Shown piece by piece: positions 43,713 through 53,972 of a stretch of DNA of 64,000 bases; position 1 is the first letter of the stretch; each line of letters opens with the position of its first letter. The position numbers and the translations under genes were made by a program. This DNA comes from Gelidibacter gilvus (lineage in GTDB: Bacteria > Bacteroidota > Bacteroidia > Flavobacteriales > Flavobacteriaceae). The stretch covers positions 1 to 64,000 of the forward strand of contig NZ_SDDZ01000015.1 in the NCBI RefSeq assembly GCF_004115975.1. Direction: 5' to 3'. Under the pieces are notes generated by a model. It searched no databases, had not been told where the DNA came from, and saw only the letters and a program-made list of their open reading frames with translations.

Positions 43713-44951
43713 TCAATTTGTTCCCGTAAAATAATCGATAATGCTCACTTGATTAAAATAAGCAACAATCGCTTCAATGCGATTTATTTGAAAATTCAAC
43801 TGCAATTCCTGTACATCCAAAACCTCCCTAAAATCGATGGTTCCGGTTTCATAATTCTTCAACAAAATCTCGTTGGCATTCTGCGCTTGAATAAGGTTCT
43901 TCTCCTGGGTATCAAAACTGATTCGCGCTGCATTTCTGTTTCTAACTGCGGTTTGCAATTCTGCTATCAAGGAGTTTTCCGAAGCTTGTTTTTGAATGTC
44001 CAAAGCTTCATGTTGGAGCTTGTTCTGTTTTGCGATGGATTTATATTTCTTATTAAAAATGGGAATAGAAAGTGACACCATCGGCATCAACATATTGGGT
44101 GCTTCGTTGTACAGCATATACTCCAGTCCTACTCCAAAACCAGGCGCACTCTCTTTTTTATTGAGCGCATCCGCTTGGGAAACGACCTTGTTCAGCTCCT
44201 CGAATTTCCGCAATTCAGGGTGGAGTGAAAGGTTGGCAAAATCAATTTCAACGTCGGTCTCAGGCATTATCAAGCTATCTGCAATTGAAATTTCGGCGAT
44301 TTCGCTACGGTTCATAATCTTATTGAACGCTGTCAGTTCTGCGGCATAATCTTGCTCCAGCACTAATTTTCGTTCCATCAGATCGTTTTGCCGCATCTGA
44401 AGCCGCAACACCGATACCGCTGAGGCCTGTCCCACCTCCACCGAGGTCAATGCCATCCGCTCATAAACTTGTAGCAATTGAATATTGGATTCCAACACTT
44501 CTTGTTTTTTAGCAATTTGATAAAGCCGGTAATAGGATTGCGACAAAACCATGGCGATTTTTCTTTTGGCGATTTCAATTTCCAAAAAATCGGCATCAGC
44601 TAATGCTGAAGCATAATCGCCACGGGCAGGGATAGTTCCAAACCAAGGCAACATTTGCATCACCGAAAACTCCCCTTGCTGCATCATGGGCATTTCGGTT
44701 CCAACCATATATCCGGCTGAAATCTCAGTATCAGGAAGCGTGTTGGTCTCCGAAATTTTTTCCAGCGAAATGGCATGTTGCTTTTCAACAGCTTGAATAT
44801 TGGGATTGTTAGTTATGGCTTCTTCAATATAAGTTGCCAGTTCCTGCCCGTGTGAAGGTCCTCCAAAAAACAGCAGCGTCACAAGAAATATCCCTACAAA
44901 GCGGAACTGCGACCTAGGCCAACGAATGATTGTATTTAAGTTAAGATTCAT
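43713..44951 (-). CDS. TolC family outer-membrane factor of the copper efflux system
   Basis: The 412-residue protein has a signal sequence (about 20-36) and two outer-membrane-efflux repeats rich in coiled-coil (about 45-215 and 230-405), with typical segments EAITNNPNIQAVE and NYETGTIDFREVLDVQ. It forms the outer-membrane duct for CusAB. The start lies 5 bp behind the cusA stop, so the two genes are coupled. Confidence 0.88.
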   Translation of the reverse strand: MNLNLNTIIRWPRSQFRFVGIFLVTLLFFGGPSHGQELATYIEEAITNNPNIQAVEKQHAISLEKISETNTLPDTEISAGYMVGTEMPMMQQGEFSVMQMLPWFGTIPARGDYASALADADFLEIEIAKRKIAMVLSQSYYRLYQIAKKQEVLESNIQLLQVYERMALTSVEVGQASAVSVLRLQMRQNDLMERKLVLEQDYAAELTAFNKIMNRSEIAEISIADSLIMPETDVEIDFANLSLHPELRKFEELNKVVSQADALNKKESAPGFGVGLEYMLYNEAPNMLMPMVSLSIPIFNKKYKSIAKQNKLQHEALDIQKQASENSLIAELQTAVRNRNAARISFDTQEKNLIQAQNANEILLKNYETGTIDFREVLDVQELQLNFQINRIEAIVAYFNQVSIIDYFTGTN

Positions 44952-44956
44952 TATTT

Positions 44957-47900
44957 CTATTGGTTTTTAAGAATTCTTAGTCGTCTTTTCAATTTTGCCT
45001 CCCGTCTCCAACTGAATAATACAGGCACAACAAAGAGTGTGATCAATGCAATCAACATCCCACCAAAACTTGGAATGGCCATTGGGATCATGATATCACT
45101 TCCGCGACCTGTAGATGTCAATATGGGCAACAAAGCCAAAAGTGTGGTGGCTGTAGTCATCAAACATGGGCGGATCCGCTTCATTCCGGCTTCTACAACG
45201 GAGGCACGGATTTCCTTGACATTTTCTGGTTCGTTTTTATCAAAAGTTTGGGTGAGGTAAGTAGCCATGACGACGCCGTCATCGGTGGCAATCCCAAAGA
45301 GCGCAATAAATCCGACCCAAACAGCGACACTTAAGTTTATGGGATGCATTTGGAACATTTCCCGTAAGTTTTCGCCAAAAAAGGTGAAATTTAAGAACCA
45401 ATCCTGACCGTAAAACCAGATCATCAAAAATCCGCCAGCAAACGCAACTGCAATTCCTGAGAATACCATTAGGGACGTAAATACCGAACGGAATTGGAAA
45501 TACAGGATGAAAAAGATGATCACCAAAGCCAAAGGCACAATTATAGAAAGGGTTTTTTCGGCGCGCAATTGGTTTTCATAGGTTCCCGTAAATTTGTAAT
45601 TGATCCCCTTTGGAACGGTGAGCTCTCCACTGGCAATCTTCTCTTTGATCAAGGCCTGTGCATTTTCTACCACATTGACTTCCGCGTAGCCGTCGAGTTT
45701 GTCAAATAACACATGACCTACCAGAAACGTATCCTCACTATTGATCATCTGGGGTCCCTGCTCATAGCGCACTTCAACAAGTTCGCCCAAGGGTACAGGA
45801 TTGCCATTTTCTACTGGCACGTAAATATTTTTCAGGTCTTCTGGATCCGCCCGTAACTCGCGCGGATAACGCACCCTAACGTCGTAACGTTCTCTTCCTT
45901 CCACCGTTTGTGTCAACGCCATGCCTCCCACAGCTACCTGTAGAATTTGCTGAACCTCTTCAATGGTAACACCGTATCTCGCCAATCGATCTCTTTTAAT
46001 GTCTATTAAGAGATAGGGTTTTCCAACTATTCGATCAGCAAACACTGCTTCTACTTTTACGCCTTCTGCGTGTTTTAAAATTTCTTCCAATTCTATTCCG
46101 AAAGCTTCAATCTTACCAAGATCTTGTCCCAAAACTTTAATTCCCATCGGGGCGCGCATTCCGGTTTGCAACATGACCAATCGGGTTTCAATAGGCTGTA
46201 ATTTTGGGGCGGAGGTGACCCCAGGAAGTTTGGTCACTCGGACTATTTCATTCCAAATATCGTCCGGAGACTTTATTTCCGGTCGCCAATTTCTATAAAA
46301 TTCGCCGTCATTATCGGGAACAAGATCTTGCTCTTTTACAAAAAATGAATCTTGTGTTTCTGTAGTTTCAGCATCGCCATTCTTCGCAGCATCACCATTC
46401 GGATTCAGAACAAGGCTACCATTTTTAAGAACAAACAATCCATTTTTATCCACTTTAAACCGTTGGCGCTTTCCATCTTCATTTAACGCGTATTCCGATT
46501 TATACAGAATGATATTTTCATACATTGATAATGGTGCTGGATCTAAAGCCGACTCCGTGCGCCCAGCTTTTCCAACCACAGTGCTGATTTCTGGAATACT
46601 CGCCACGGCCATATCCAATTGCTGTAGCACACGTTTATTCTCTTCAACCCCAGAGTGAGGCATAGAGGTTGGCATTAATAGGAAAGCGCCTTCATTAAGT
46701 GAGGGCATAAATTCCTTACCCGTATTTTGCCAGATCAAGACTCCAAAAACAACGATAAGTGTAGGCAAAGAAAGAAATAATATTTTATTTCGAAGTGCCC
46801 AGCCAAGAATCCGAGTATAGTAATATTGAAACAACCAGAACAACCCTAAGAGACCAAAACAGATAAAACCTACAAACAACAAGTTCCAAAAAATACTTTT
46901 ATCCACGCCAAGTGGACGCCAGAATTCTGCCAAGAGGAAGACAACCGCCAAGGCAGAGATTAATATATTTATGCTATTGGCGCGTTTATCGGACAGAGTT
47001 AACCTATCGGATAGTTTAGAAGTTATGTTCTCGTCTTTTAACAAGCCGGTGATGCCGAATCCTATTAAAATAAGGCCCAACCAATACCCATAAACGATGG
47101 CCGTAATTCCAAGAAGGATTAATATGATATGGATGAGATTTGCAGTAACTTTTCTAAGGCTTTTTCTACGGAACAAGTAGGCTGCAAACGGCGGAATCAG
47201 AAATAGCGCTACAATAAACGAAGCAGTAATGGCCATGGTTTTTGTAAACGCCAAGGGTCTGAATAATTTACCTTCCGCACCGATCATCGTAAACACTGGA
47301 ATAAAACTGATGATGGTTGTCAATACCGCGGTAAGAATAGCGCCTGAAACTTCAGCACTAGCCTCATAGACCACATGATTGATCGATTGTTTAATCCCAG
47401 TCAGAGTATAGCGTTCTTTTTCCTCATCCAGATGTCGGATGATGTTTTCAGAAAGTATGACCCCAATATCCACCATCGTACCGATGGCAATAGCAATTCC
47501 GGATAGGGCAACAATATTGGCATCCACATTAAAGAGCTTCATCGCAATGAAGACCATCAAGACCGCCACGGGCAATAATCCTGAAATCAGTATGGAAGCT
47601 CTTAGATTGAAAACCATGACAATAATGACTAAGATCGTGATAAGAATTTCCAAGCTTAAGGCCTCGTCAAGTGTATCTAAAGTTTCCTGAATAAGTACCG
47701 ATCGATCATAAAAAGGAACGACGGTGAGTTGCGATATCGTGCCATCTGAAAGCTCTTTGGAAGGCAGACCAGCCTTAAGCTCTTCTATCTTTTCCTTGAC
47801 ATTAGTGATCACGGCCATCGGGTTGGCACCATAACGTGCGGTAATCACGCCGCCTACAACCTCAGCACCTTCTTTGTCCAAAATCCCTCGTCGCGGAGCA

Positions 47901-48757
47901 GGCCCCAAACTTACTTTTGCGATATCTTTAATCCGAATGGCCGTATAATTTTCAGAGGTTACAACCGCATCTTCAATATCCGCAACAGATTTTATATAGC
48001 CCAGACCCCGCACCAAGTATTCCACTTGGTTGATTTCCATGGTTTGTGCGCCAATATCCTTATTGCTTTCTTTTACCGCTTTGACAATTTCCGATAGACC
48101 AATATTATATTGGCGCATCAGCTCTGGTTTTACGTCAATTTGATATTCCTGTACATAACCTCCTATCGATGCCACTTCAGAAACACCACTTGCTGAAGAC
48201 AGTGCATATTTCACATAATAGTCCTGGATACTTCGTAATTCGTGCAGATCCCAACCTCCGGTGACATTGCCATCTTTATCGCGACCTTCTAAAGTGTACC
48301 AATAAATTTGCCCTAATCCTGTAGCATCAGGACCTAAGGATGGGTTGACACCATCAGGAAGTAAACCGGAAGGCAAGGAGTTGAGCTTTTCCAAAATACG
48401 GCTGCGGCTCCAATAGAACTCGATATCTTCTTCAAAAATAATATAGATGCTCGAGAAGCCGAACATTGAGGAACTACGGATGGTCTTCACCCCTGGAATT
48501 CCCAATAACGTCGTGGTAAGCGGATAGCTTATTTGGTCTTCTATATCCTGAGGGGAGCGCCCTTCCCATTGTGTGTAAACAATTTGTTGGTTTTCACCAA
48601 TATCAGGAATGGCATCTACAGCAACAGGATTGGTGGGAAGAAAGCCAGTATCCCAATTGAAAGGAGCATTGACCACGCCCATGCCTACGAAGAGGGTGAG
48701 CAATAAAACCGCTACCAGCTTATTCTCTATAAGAAATTTTATGCTTTTATTTAGCAT
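44957..48757 (-). CDS. cusA: CusA/CzcA family heavy-metal RND efflux pump
   Basis: The 1266-residue protein has the HME-RND layout: first helix (about 10-30), porter domains, a first membrane block with ISGIAIAIGTMVDIGVILSENI (helix 4, around 415-440), an extra membrane segment around 525-580, a second porter half and a second membrane block with GFIALFGIATDDGVVMATYL (about 1165). The TDDGVV segment is the CusA-type version. Flavobacterial members are longer than the 1047-residue E. coli protein. Substrate Cu(I)/Ag(I) is inferred from the neighbours. The gene probably leads the operon after the HYC_CC_PP gene. Confidence 0.92.
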   Translation of the reverse strand: MLNKSIKFLIENKLVAVLLLTLFVGMGVVNAPFNWDTGFLPTNPVAVDAIPDIGENQQIVYTQWEGRSPQDIEDQISYPLTTTLLGIPGVKTIRSSSMFGFSSIYIIFEEDIEFYWSRSRILEKLNSLPSGLLPDGVNPSLGPDATGLGQIYWYTLEGRDKDGNVTGGWDLHELRSIQDYYVKYALSSASGVSEVASIGGYVQEYQIDVKPELMRQYNIGLSEIVKAVKESNKDIGAQTMEINQVEYLVRGLGYIKSVADIEDAVVTSENYTAIRIKDIAKVSLGPAPRRGILDKEGAEVVGGVITARYGANPMAVITNVKEKIEELKAGLPSKELSDGTISQLTVVPFYDRSVLIQETLDTLDEALSLEILITILVIIVMVFNLRASILISGLLPVAVLMVFIAMKLFNVDANIVALSGIAIAIGTMVDIGVILSENIIRHLDEEKERYTLTGIKQSINHVVYEASAEVSGAILTAVLTTIISFIPVFTMIGAEGKLFRPLAFTKTMAITASFIVALFLIPPFAAYLFRRKSLRKVTANLIHIILILLGITAIVYGYWLGLILIGFGITGLLKDENITSKLSDRLTLSDKRANSINILISALAVVFLLAEFWRPLGVDKSIFWNLLFVGFICFGLLGLFWLFQYYYTRILGWALRNKILFLSLPTLIVVFGVLIWQNTGKEFMPSLNEGAFLLMPTSMPHSGVEENKRVLQQLDMAVASIPEISTVVGKAGRTESALDPAPLSMYENIILYKSEYALNEDGKRQRFKVDKNGLFVLKNGSLVLNPNGDAAKNGDAETTETQDSFFVKEQDLVPDNDGEFYRNWRPEIKSPDDIWNEIVRVTKLPGVTSAPKLQPIETRLVMLQTGMRAPMGIKVLGQDLGKIEAFGIELEEILKHAEGVKVEAVFADRIVGKPYLLIDIKRDRLARYGVTIEEVQQILQVAVGGMALTQTVEGRERYDVRVRYPRELRADPEDLKNIYVPVENGNPVPLGELVEVRYEQGPQMINSEDTFLVGHVLFDKLDGYAEVNVVENAQALIKEKIASGELTVPKGINYKFTGTYENQLRAEKTLSIIVPLALVIIFFILYFQFRSVFTSLMVFSGIAVAFAGGFLMIWFYGQDWFLNFTFFGENLREMFQMHPINLSVAVWVGFIALFGIATDDGVVMATYLTQTFDKNEPENVKEIRASVVEAGMKRIRPCLMTTATTLLALLPILTSTGRGSDIMIPMAIPSFGGMLIALITLFVVPVLFSWRREAKLKRRLRILKNQ

Positions 48758-48867
48758 TGATTTGGATTGTTAAACAGTTAAACATTGAATAAAACCCTGA
48801 TAAAATCAGAAAATTAAAGTCAACAAAATGAGCCCAATTGGGTTGTCACCAAAGGGCTAATTTTCCG

Positions 48868-48892
48868 TTCCGATAAGTATCGGATCGGAACT
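48868..48892 (-). terminator. Palindrome between cusA and the HYC_CC_PP gene
   Basis: GTTCCGATAAGTATCGGA and then TCGGAAC form nested inverted repeats (CCGATA/TATCGG and GTTCCGA/TCGGAAC). It may end the short HYC_CC_PP transcript or act as an operator of the copper operon. Confidence 0.45.
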
Positions 48893-48900
48893 GTTTAAAA

Positions 48901-49317
48901 TCAAATTAAATAAGTCTCGTGTAGCTTTTGTATATCCCGTATGAGAAAGGGGGGATTGTAATCTTTAAAAGGAATGATGTTTTCATCCAATCCTTCAAAA
49001 AGATTGATATACGAATAGAAGAAGGCGGCAACAAAAACTTGTTGCTCTAAATTTAAAGTGTCAAATGTTAATTTCAGATCATCTTGACCTTCCATAACGA
49101 TCTGTAGTTCTGAACAACATGATTTTTCTGTAAGTTCATTACCACATTCTTTAGTCGGCACTTGTTTCTCCATTCCACAAGTCTTAACCTTATCGAACAA
49201 AGAAAAATCAACTAAATGATCTCCACAATAATGCATATCCACAGTGAACGACATTGTAGTAAATAATACTAAAGTCGCTAAGGTAACCGATAACATTTTA
49301 TGGAAAAATGATTTCAT
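48901..49317 (-). CDS. HYC_CC_PP family protein
   Basis: The 138-residue secreted protein has an N-terminal signal segment (about 6-27) and the three family marks: MHYCGD (about 29-34), the double cysteine in KSCCSE, and NPPF near the C-terminus. The family is found in Bacteroidota next to copper-resistance and TonB-receptor genes; here it heads the copper run. Function is unknown; the Cys/His residues suggest metal binding. Confidence 0.85.
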   Translation of the reverse strand: MKSFFHKMLSVTLATLVLFTTMSFTVDMHYCGDHLVDFSLFDKVKTCGMEKQVPTKECGNELTEKSCCSELQIVMEGQDDLKLTFDTLNLEQQVFVAAFFYSYINLFEGLDENIIPFKDYNPPFLIRDIQKLHETYLI

Positions 49318-49413
49318 ATAGTGGCAAAGATATAAAATTTTTGCACAGGTTCTGGAATTTATATTAATGATGAATAGGTTGATAACTCTTTTAAAGAATA
49401 AACCATTTAAATT

Positions 49414-49965
49414 TTATCTTTCCAGCACTGCCAAAATCTCTCCGTCTTTTGGCTTAATTTTGCTTTCAAATGAAGTGATAAGTTGTCCGTTTTCGTCAAG
49501 GAGAAATTTAGTAAAATTCCATTTCACATCCACATCCATAACGCCATTTTCAGCTTTAGAAGTCAGCCACTCAAAAATGGGAGCCATATCCTGTCCTTTT
49601 ACCGATACTTTAGCGGCCATTGGGAAAGTCACCCCATAATTCTGTTCGCAAAATGTTGAAATCTCATCATTGCTCCCAGGTTCCTGAGCTCCAAAATTAT
49701 TGGCCGGAAATCCTACGATGACCAACTTGTCCTTATGCTCATTATATAAATTCTCCAAGCCCTCGTATTGCGGTGTGTATCCGCATTTTGAAGCAGTATT
49801 TACAATCAGTATTTTCTTTCCTTTGAAATTCGAAAAATCGATCTCACCACCAGAAAGCGATTGGACCTTAAATTGATGAATGGAATTATTTTGCATGGCT
49901 ACAGAAGTTTGTGAGATTAAATTAATAGAGAAAAAGAAGGTTAAAACGACTAGAATATTTTTCAT
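49414..49965 (-). CDS. Glutathione peroxidase family protein, exported
   Basis: The 183-residue protein has a signal peptide (LTFFFSINLISQ). Its thioredoxin fold has the catalytic Cys in NTASKCGYTPQY (about 62), FPANNFGAQEPGS (Gln), the resolving-Cys region ISTFCEQNYGVTFPM, and VKWNFTKFL (Trp/Asn). It is of the Cys-type that commonly uses thioredoxin. Placement near the copper island fits defence against metal-driven peroxide stress, but it is a separate unit. Confidence 0.9.
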   Translation of the reverse strand: MKNILVVLTFFFSINLISQTSVAMQNNSIHQFKVQSLSGGEIDFSNFKGKKILIVNTASKCGYTPQYEGLENLYNEHKDKLVIVGFPANNFGAQEPGSNDEISTFCEQNYGVTFPMAAKVSVKGQDMAPIFEWLTSKAENGVMDVDVKWNFTKFLLDENGQLITSFESKIKPKDGEILAVLER

Positions 49966-50371
49966 TTGTTTTTATGGCTAAGTTAAGAAAATCAAAGCCA
50001 CTTTCAATTAATGTCATGTTAAAGATGAATAAGCTTATCCATTTATCCTAATACCAAATCGGTTGTGGAATTACAAATAAAGATCATCCTCCAAATCAAG
50101 AACCTCGAGACCCGTCCGACCGGCACGGGCGGGCAAGCTCACGAAATATGTATAAGAAACTGCTTTTTCGATTGAGGTAAGCTTTGATGGATTAAACCAC
50201 TGGTGGAAATAAAATGTTTTGGATCATAACATTTGTTTCGAATTACATAAAATTTGGCTATTGCAGAAAGACGTTCTATAAAAAATAGAACTATTATTAG
50301 TGTGTTAAATTGAACAATTGTATTTTTAGAAATGACATTCACCAAATTATTTATAATAAATTAAAACCAAC
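49966..50371. repeat. Intergenic with a GC-rich palindrome
   Basis: CCCGTCCGACCGGCACGGGC (50111-50130) continuing GGG is a GC-rich imperfect palindrome in very AT-rich surroundings, similar in type to the inserts in copA and the oxidase gene. The remaining sequence holds no convincing gene. No guanidine riboswitch was recognised before the SMR gene. Confidence 0.55.
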
Positions 50372-50719
50372 ATGAACATCAACTGGATTATATTGATCAT
50401 TGGCGGCATATTCGAGACCGGATTTGCAGTAAGCTTAGGAAAGGCACAACACACTTCTGGTAAGGAGATGTGGCTATGGTTACTTTCTTTTATCGTGTGC
50501 GTAGGCATAAGCATGTATCTGTTATTCAAGGCCATGGGCGGTGAGAATCCCATCCCTGTTGGCACGGCCTATGCCGTATGGGGCGCCATTGGAGCCGTAG
50601 GCACAGTCATAGCAGGTATTTTGCTGTTCAAGGAACCTGTGACGTTTTGGCGTATGTTCTTTATTAGCACCCTAGTCATTTCCGTAATTGGGTTACAGGT
50701 GGTAAGCACCGATACTTAA
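50372..50719 (+). CDS. Small multidrug resistance (SMR) family transporter, SugE/Gdx-like
   Basis: The 115-residue protein has four helices. The membrane glutamate is in GGIFETGFAVSLGK (E15-16 region), and PVGTAYAVWGAIGAVGTVIAG (quoted in part) is the SMR signature of helix 3. The pattern is closer to SugE/Gdx guanidinium exporters than to EmrE. Substrate unproven. The gene is single, so it would have to work as a homodimer. Confidence 0.85.
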   Translation: MNINWIILIIGGIFETGFAVSLGKAQHTSGKEMWLWLLSFIVCVGISMYLLFKAMGGENPIPVGTAYAVWGAIGAVGTVIAGILLFKEPVTFWRMFFISTLVISVIGLQVVSTDT

Positions 50720-51098
50720 AAGGAACATTGCCCCTCTTAAGGTTTTTGTGCAGAAGATGAAATTCTTGTGGTTTGTAGTTCAGAATGTGCGTAAGCCATT
50801 CTAGGAAGTTAAAATTATGGCGTAAACAGATATTTATTTTAACCGATTCTCAATTTTCGGTGACACTTGATATCACAAAATAGATGCTATAAGACAGCTT
50901 CATGATCTTGCAAGATAAAGAAGGTTCAAACTTAAATTTGTTCAAACGTAATCACTTAATGAGGTGATTTAACTTTTTTGAATATTTTTATTTTTGAATA
51001 TTTTTAGTCCCAAGACGGTAATTTAAAAAATAACAACAAGCACCATGGAAGAGTTCACTTTGTAGTCATGTTCACTCATCCATCTTAAATTGGTATTC
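50720..51098. other. Intergenic, nothing recognised
   Basis: This AT-rich segment lies between the convergent SMR and fbpC genes. No ORF, strong hairpin or repeat was identified. Confidence 0.45.
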
Positions 51099-52202
51099 CT
51101 AGTCAGAATCGGTTTCTTTGACTTTAAAGTTTTTGAGTTTAAACCGAACAATATCACCTGGTTTCCACGTTTGAACTGAAGATTTCAATAAAATAGTCTG
51201 CGTATCATCCATCGCTTCTCCCTTACAGTCTTTGATACAACTTGTACATCGATTACAACACACTTTTAATTGCATATGATCGCCTAGGTACATACATTGT
51301 TCCACCATCCCACAGAGATGTGGCTCTTCGGCATTACAAAAATCGGTTTCCTCGGCTCTGAAAAAGAGATTCACCTTATCGCGATTTACGGATAATGGAC
51401 AATCCTTGGGACCGGATACAAATCCGAATGGCGTTTTAAATCCGCCTGGTGCCACCGTAGCCACAACGTTATTCGATTTTCCAAAAAGCTCAGCAACATA
51501 GGAAGAGTTTGGATTATTGTATAAATTATCAGGAGTATCCAGCTGTAATAATTTCCCGTTAAGCATAACGGCAATTTTATCTGCAGTAGAAAAAGCATCC
51601 TTGGTATCGTGTGTCACCAAAATGGCCGTAATCCCCATGGCTTTGATGATCTGTCTTACCTCCTCACGCACTTGGTCACGCAGGATGGTATCTAAATTAC
51701 TGAAAGGTTCGTCCATCAATAACAGCTCTGGTCGTGGTGCAAGTGCTCTGGCCAGTGCCACGCGCTGCTGTTGTCCACCAGAAAGTTGATGCGGGTATTT
51801 TTTAACGTCTTCTTTTAATCCGGTCAGTTTTATAGTTTCATGAACACGTTGCTCGGTCTCTTTTTTATTTAGCCCTTTTAATCCAAAAGCAACATTTTCA
51901 AAAATGGTCAGATGTGGAAACAATGCATAATCCTGAAAAACCATTCCGGTTTTCCGTTTATTGGTCGGCAAGGATTTTCGTCCGCTCACAATCACTTCAC
52001 CACCCAATTCAATAGATCCCGAATTAGGATGCTCCAATCCTGCGATTAAGCGCAACAAGGTTGTTTTCCCTGAACCGCTTTCGCCAACAAGTGCCAATAT
52101 CTCACCTTTTTCCAATGAAAAAGACACCCCATCCACCGCATAGGTGTCGGCATTCCGATATCGTTTACTAATATTATTTAATTCAATAATCGCCATGTTC
52201 AT
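51099..52202 (-). CDS. fbpC: Ferric iron ABC transporter ATP-binding protein with Cys-rich C-terminus
   Basis: The ATPase (about 361-367 residues; MNMAIIEL start, ATG 52202 or 52196) has Walker A GESGSGKTT, the Q-loop MVFQDYALFPH, the signature LSGGQQQRVALARAL, Walker B LLLMDEPFSN and the switch H in VTHD. The C-terminal regulatory region (about 250-367) is unusual: cysteines in GPKDC, DFCNAEEPHLCGMVEQC and the cluster KVCCNRCTSCIKDC. This could bind a metal or Fe-S cluster as an iron sensor. It drives import with the permease and binding protein upstream. Confidence 0.87.
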   Translation of the reverse strand: MNMAIIELNNISKRYRNADTYAVDGVSFSLEKGEILALVGESGSGKTTLLRLIAGLEHPNSGSIELGGEVIVSGRKSLPTNKRKTGMVFQDYALFPHLTIFENVAFGLKGLNKKETEQRVHETIKLTGLKEDVKKYPHQLSGGQQQRVALARALAPRPELLLMDEPFSNLDTILRDQVREEVRQIIKAMGITAILVTHDTKDAFSTADKIAVMLNGKLLQLDTPDNLYNNPNSSYVAELFGKSNNVVATVAPGGFKTPFGFVSGPKDCPLSVNRDKVNLFFRAEETDFCNAEEPHLCGMVEQCMYLGDHMQLKVCCNRCTSCIKDCKGEAMDDTQTILLKSSVQTWKPGDIVRFKLKNFKVKETDSD

Positions 52203-52287
52203 TCATTTTTTCTGCTTTTGCGTTTGATAAGACGTGCTCTATCTTACCGTTTGACTTCAAAAGCTATTGATCTTCATATATCACTCC

Positions 52288-53913
52288 TCATTTTTTTCTA
52301 CTGATCATATTATTCAACACTATAATTGGTATCACCCCAGTTAAAACTACTACTAGGGAAGCGTTTGCCGATTCCGCTATCATCTCATTGGTTGCCATAT
52401 CAAAGGCTTTGGTCGCCAAGGTATGGAAGTTGAAAGGTCGCAAGATCAAGGTCAGCGGCAGTTCCTTTAAAATGTCTACAAAGGCCAACAAAACTGCTCC
52501 CGCTATACTGTTCCTTATCAAAGGTAAGTCTATTTTCCATAAGGTCCTTAAAGGCGAAGCACCCAAGGATCGTGCCACCTCATTTACCGAGGCTCCCGTT
52601 TTCTGAAATCCTGCGTCAATAGCATTATAGCCAACAGCCATAAACCGAACAATATACGCCACCACTAAGATAAACAATGTTCCTGACAAAATCATCCCAA
52701 TATTATTGGAAAGCGCCCAATTGATCTTGCGATCGAGGCCCATCATCGGAATCATCACTCCTACTGCAATAACCGCACCAGGGATAGCATAACCCAACGA
52801 CGCTGTTCTAGCAATATGTTTGGTCCATTTCAGCGGACTTAGGCGAATGGCATACAACAGAAATATAGAGATCACCGCAATGGCCACCGCAGAACCAATC
52901 GCTAGAGAAAAACTCCTAAAAATTAAAATTCCAAATTCAGAATCCACAACATTACGCCAAGTCAGGGAAACCCAATAAAAAAGTTGCAAGAGCGGAAAAA
53001 TAAAGCTGATCAGCAAAACGGTTAGGCAAAGTACCATATATAACCGTCGTGTACTTTTCCGCTTAGGTCTGATTCTTAGTGCTGGTTTAGAACTTCCACT
53101 GCCTGCATTCCAATTCCGACTCCCTCTTTGGATATTTTCCAACCAGATCAACGCTAAAACAATCAACGTCAAGATTGCAGAAAGATAAATTGCCGTATTG
53201 ATATCTCCAAAAGAAAACCAGGCTCTAAAAATCCCAGACGTAAACGTATCTACTCCAAAGTATTTTACCGTGCCGTAATCATTCAGAACTTCCATGCCCA
53301 CCAGTGCAATGCCTCCAGCAACTGCCGGTCTCGCCATAGGCAACGCAATCTTGGTGAACATGCGCATCCGATTGCTTCCCAAAAGAAAAGCAGCTTCTTG
53401 CATGGCGCCGGATTGTCGTGTAAAAGACGTCCTACAGATCACATATACATAAGGAAACAAACTTATGGAAAGTATAAAAATTGCTCCGGGCATATTCATG
53501 ATATCGACAATGGCGCCTTTAAAATGGATGTCAAAATTATTCCGCAAAAACGCCTGAACCGGTCCAGTATATTCCAAAATGCCCACATAACTGTACGCCA
53601 TCATATACGATGGAAAAGCGAGCGGCAGAATTAAAAGCCACTCAAAATACTTACGACCTGGAAAATCATACACTGAAACTAACCAGGCCATACTGACACC
53701 AATAAGAAAGGTAAAGATACCTACGCCGAGCAGCAAAAGAAAAGAATTGGTAAAATAAGAAGGCAATAATGTGGACGCAATATGTCCCCAATGCTCTCCA
53801 GGCTTATCGAAAAGCTTGATCACAATAGTGAAGACGGGAGTTAATACTAAAAGTAGTATTACAATTGCCCCACCCGTCCACTTATTCCACCAGTAGGTGG
53901 TTTTTTTTGCCAT
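52288..53913 (-). CDS. fbpB: Ferric iron ABC transporter permease (two-domain)
   Basis: The 541-residue protein has about 12 transmembrane helices in two repeated BPD_transp_1 halves (about 55-260 and 340-535). Each half has an EAA loop: QEAAFLLGSNRMRMFTKIALPMARPA (quoted in part) around 172-196 and NEVARSLGASPLRTLWKIDLPLI. The length and fusion are typical of FbpB. It lies between fbpA and fbpC. Confidence 0.9.
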   Translation of the reverse strand: MAKKTTYWWNKWTGGAIVILLLVLTPVFTIVIKLFDKPGEHWGHIASTLLPSYFTNSFLLLLGVGIFTFLIGVSMAWLVSVYDFPGRKYFEWLLILPLAFPSYMMAYSYVGILEYTGPVQAFLRNNFDIHFKGAIVDIMNMPGAIFILSISLFPYVYVICRTSFTRQSGAMQEAAFLLGSNRMRMFTKIALPMARPAVAGGIALVGMEVLNDYGTVKYFGVDTFTSGIFRAWFSFGDINTAIYLSAILTLIVLALIWLENIQRGSRNWNAGSGSSKPALRIRPKRKSTRRLYMVLCLTVLLISFIFPLLQLFYWVSLTWRNVVDSEFGILIFRSFSLAIGSAVAIAVISIFLLYAIRLSPLKWTKHIARTASLGYAIPGAVIAVGVMIPMMGLDRKINWALSNNIGMILSGTLFILVVAYIVRFMAVGYNAIDAGFQKTGASVNEVARSLGASPLRTLWKIDLPLIRNSIAGAVLLAFVDILKELPLTLILRPFNFHTLATKAFDMATNEMIAESANASLVVVLTGVIPIIVLNNMISRKK

Positions 53914-53972
53914 TTAATTGTGCTAATCAATGATTTGATCTTCTGTACGAAGGTCAAAATTTAATATAATTT

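Noticed and set aside
50139-50371. Guanidine riboswitch before the SMR gene
   Set aside because: No ACGG/ACGR loop pairs or other class features were seen; the only structure is a GC-rich palindrome of a dispersed type.
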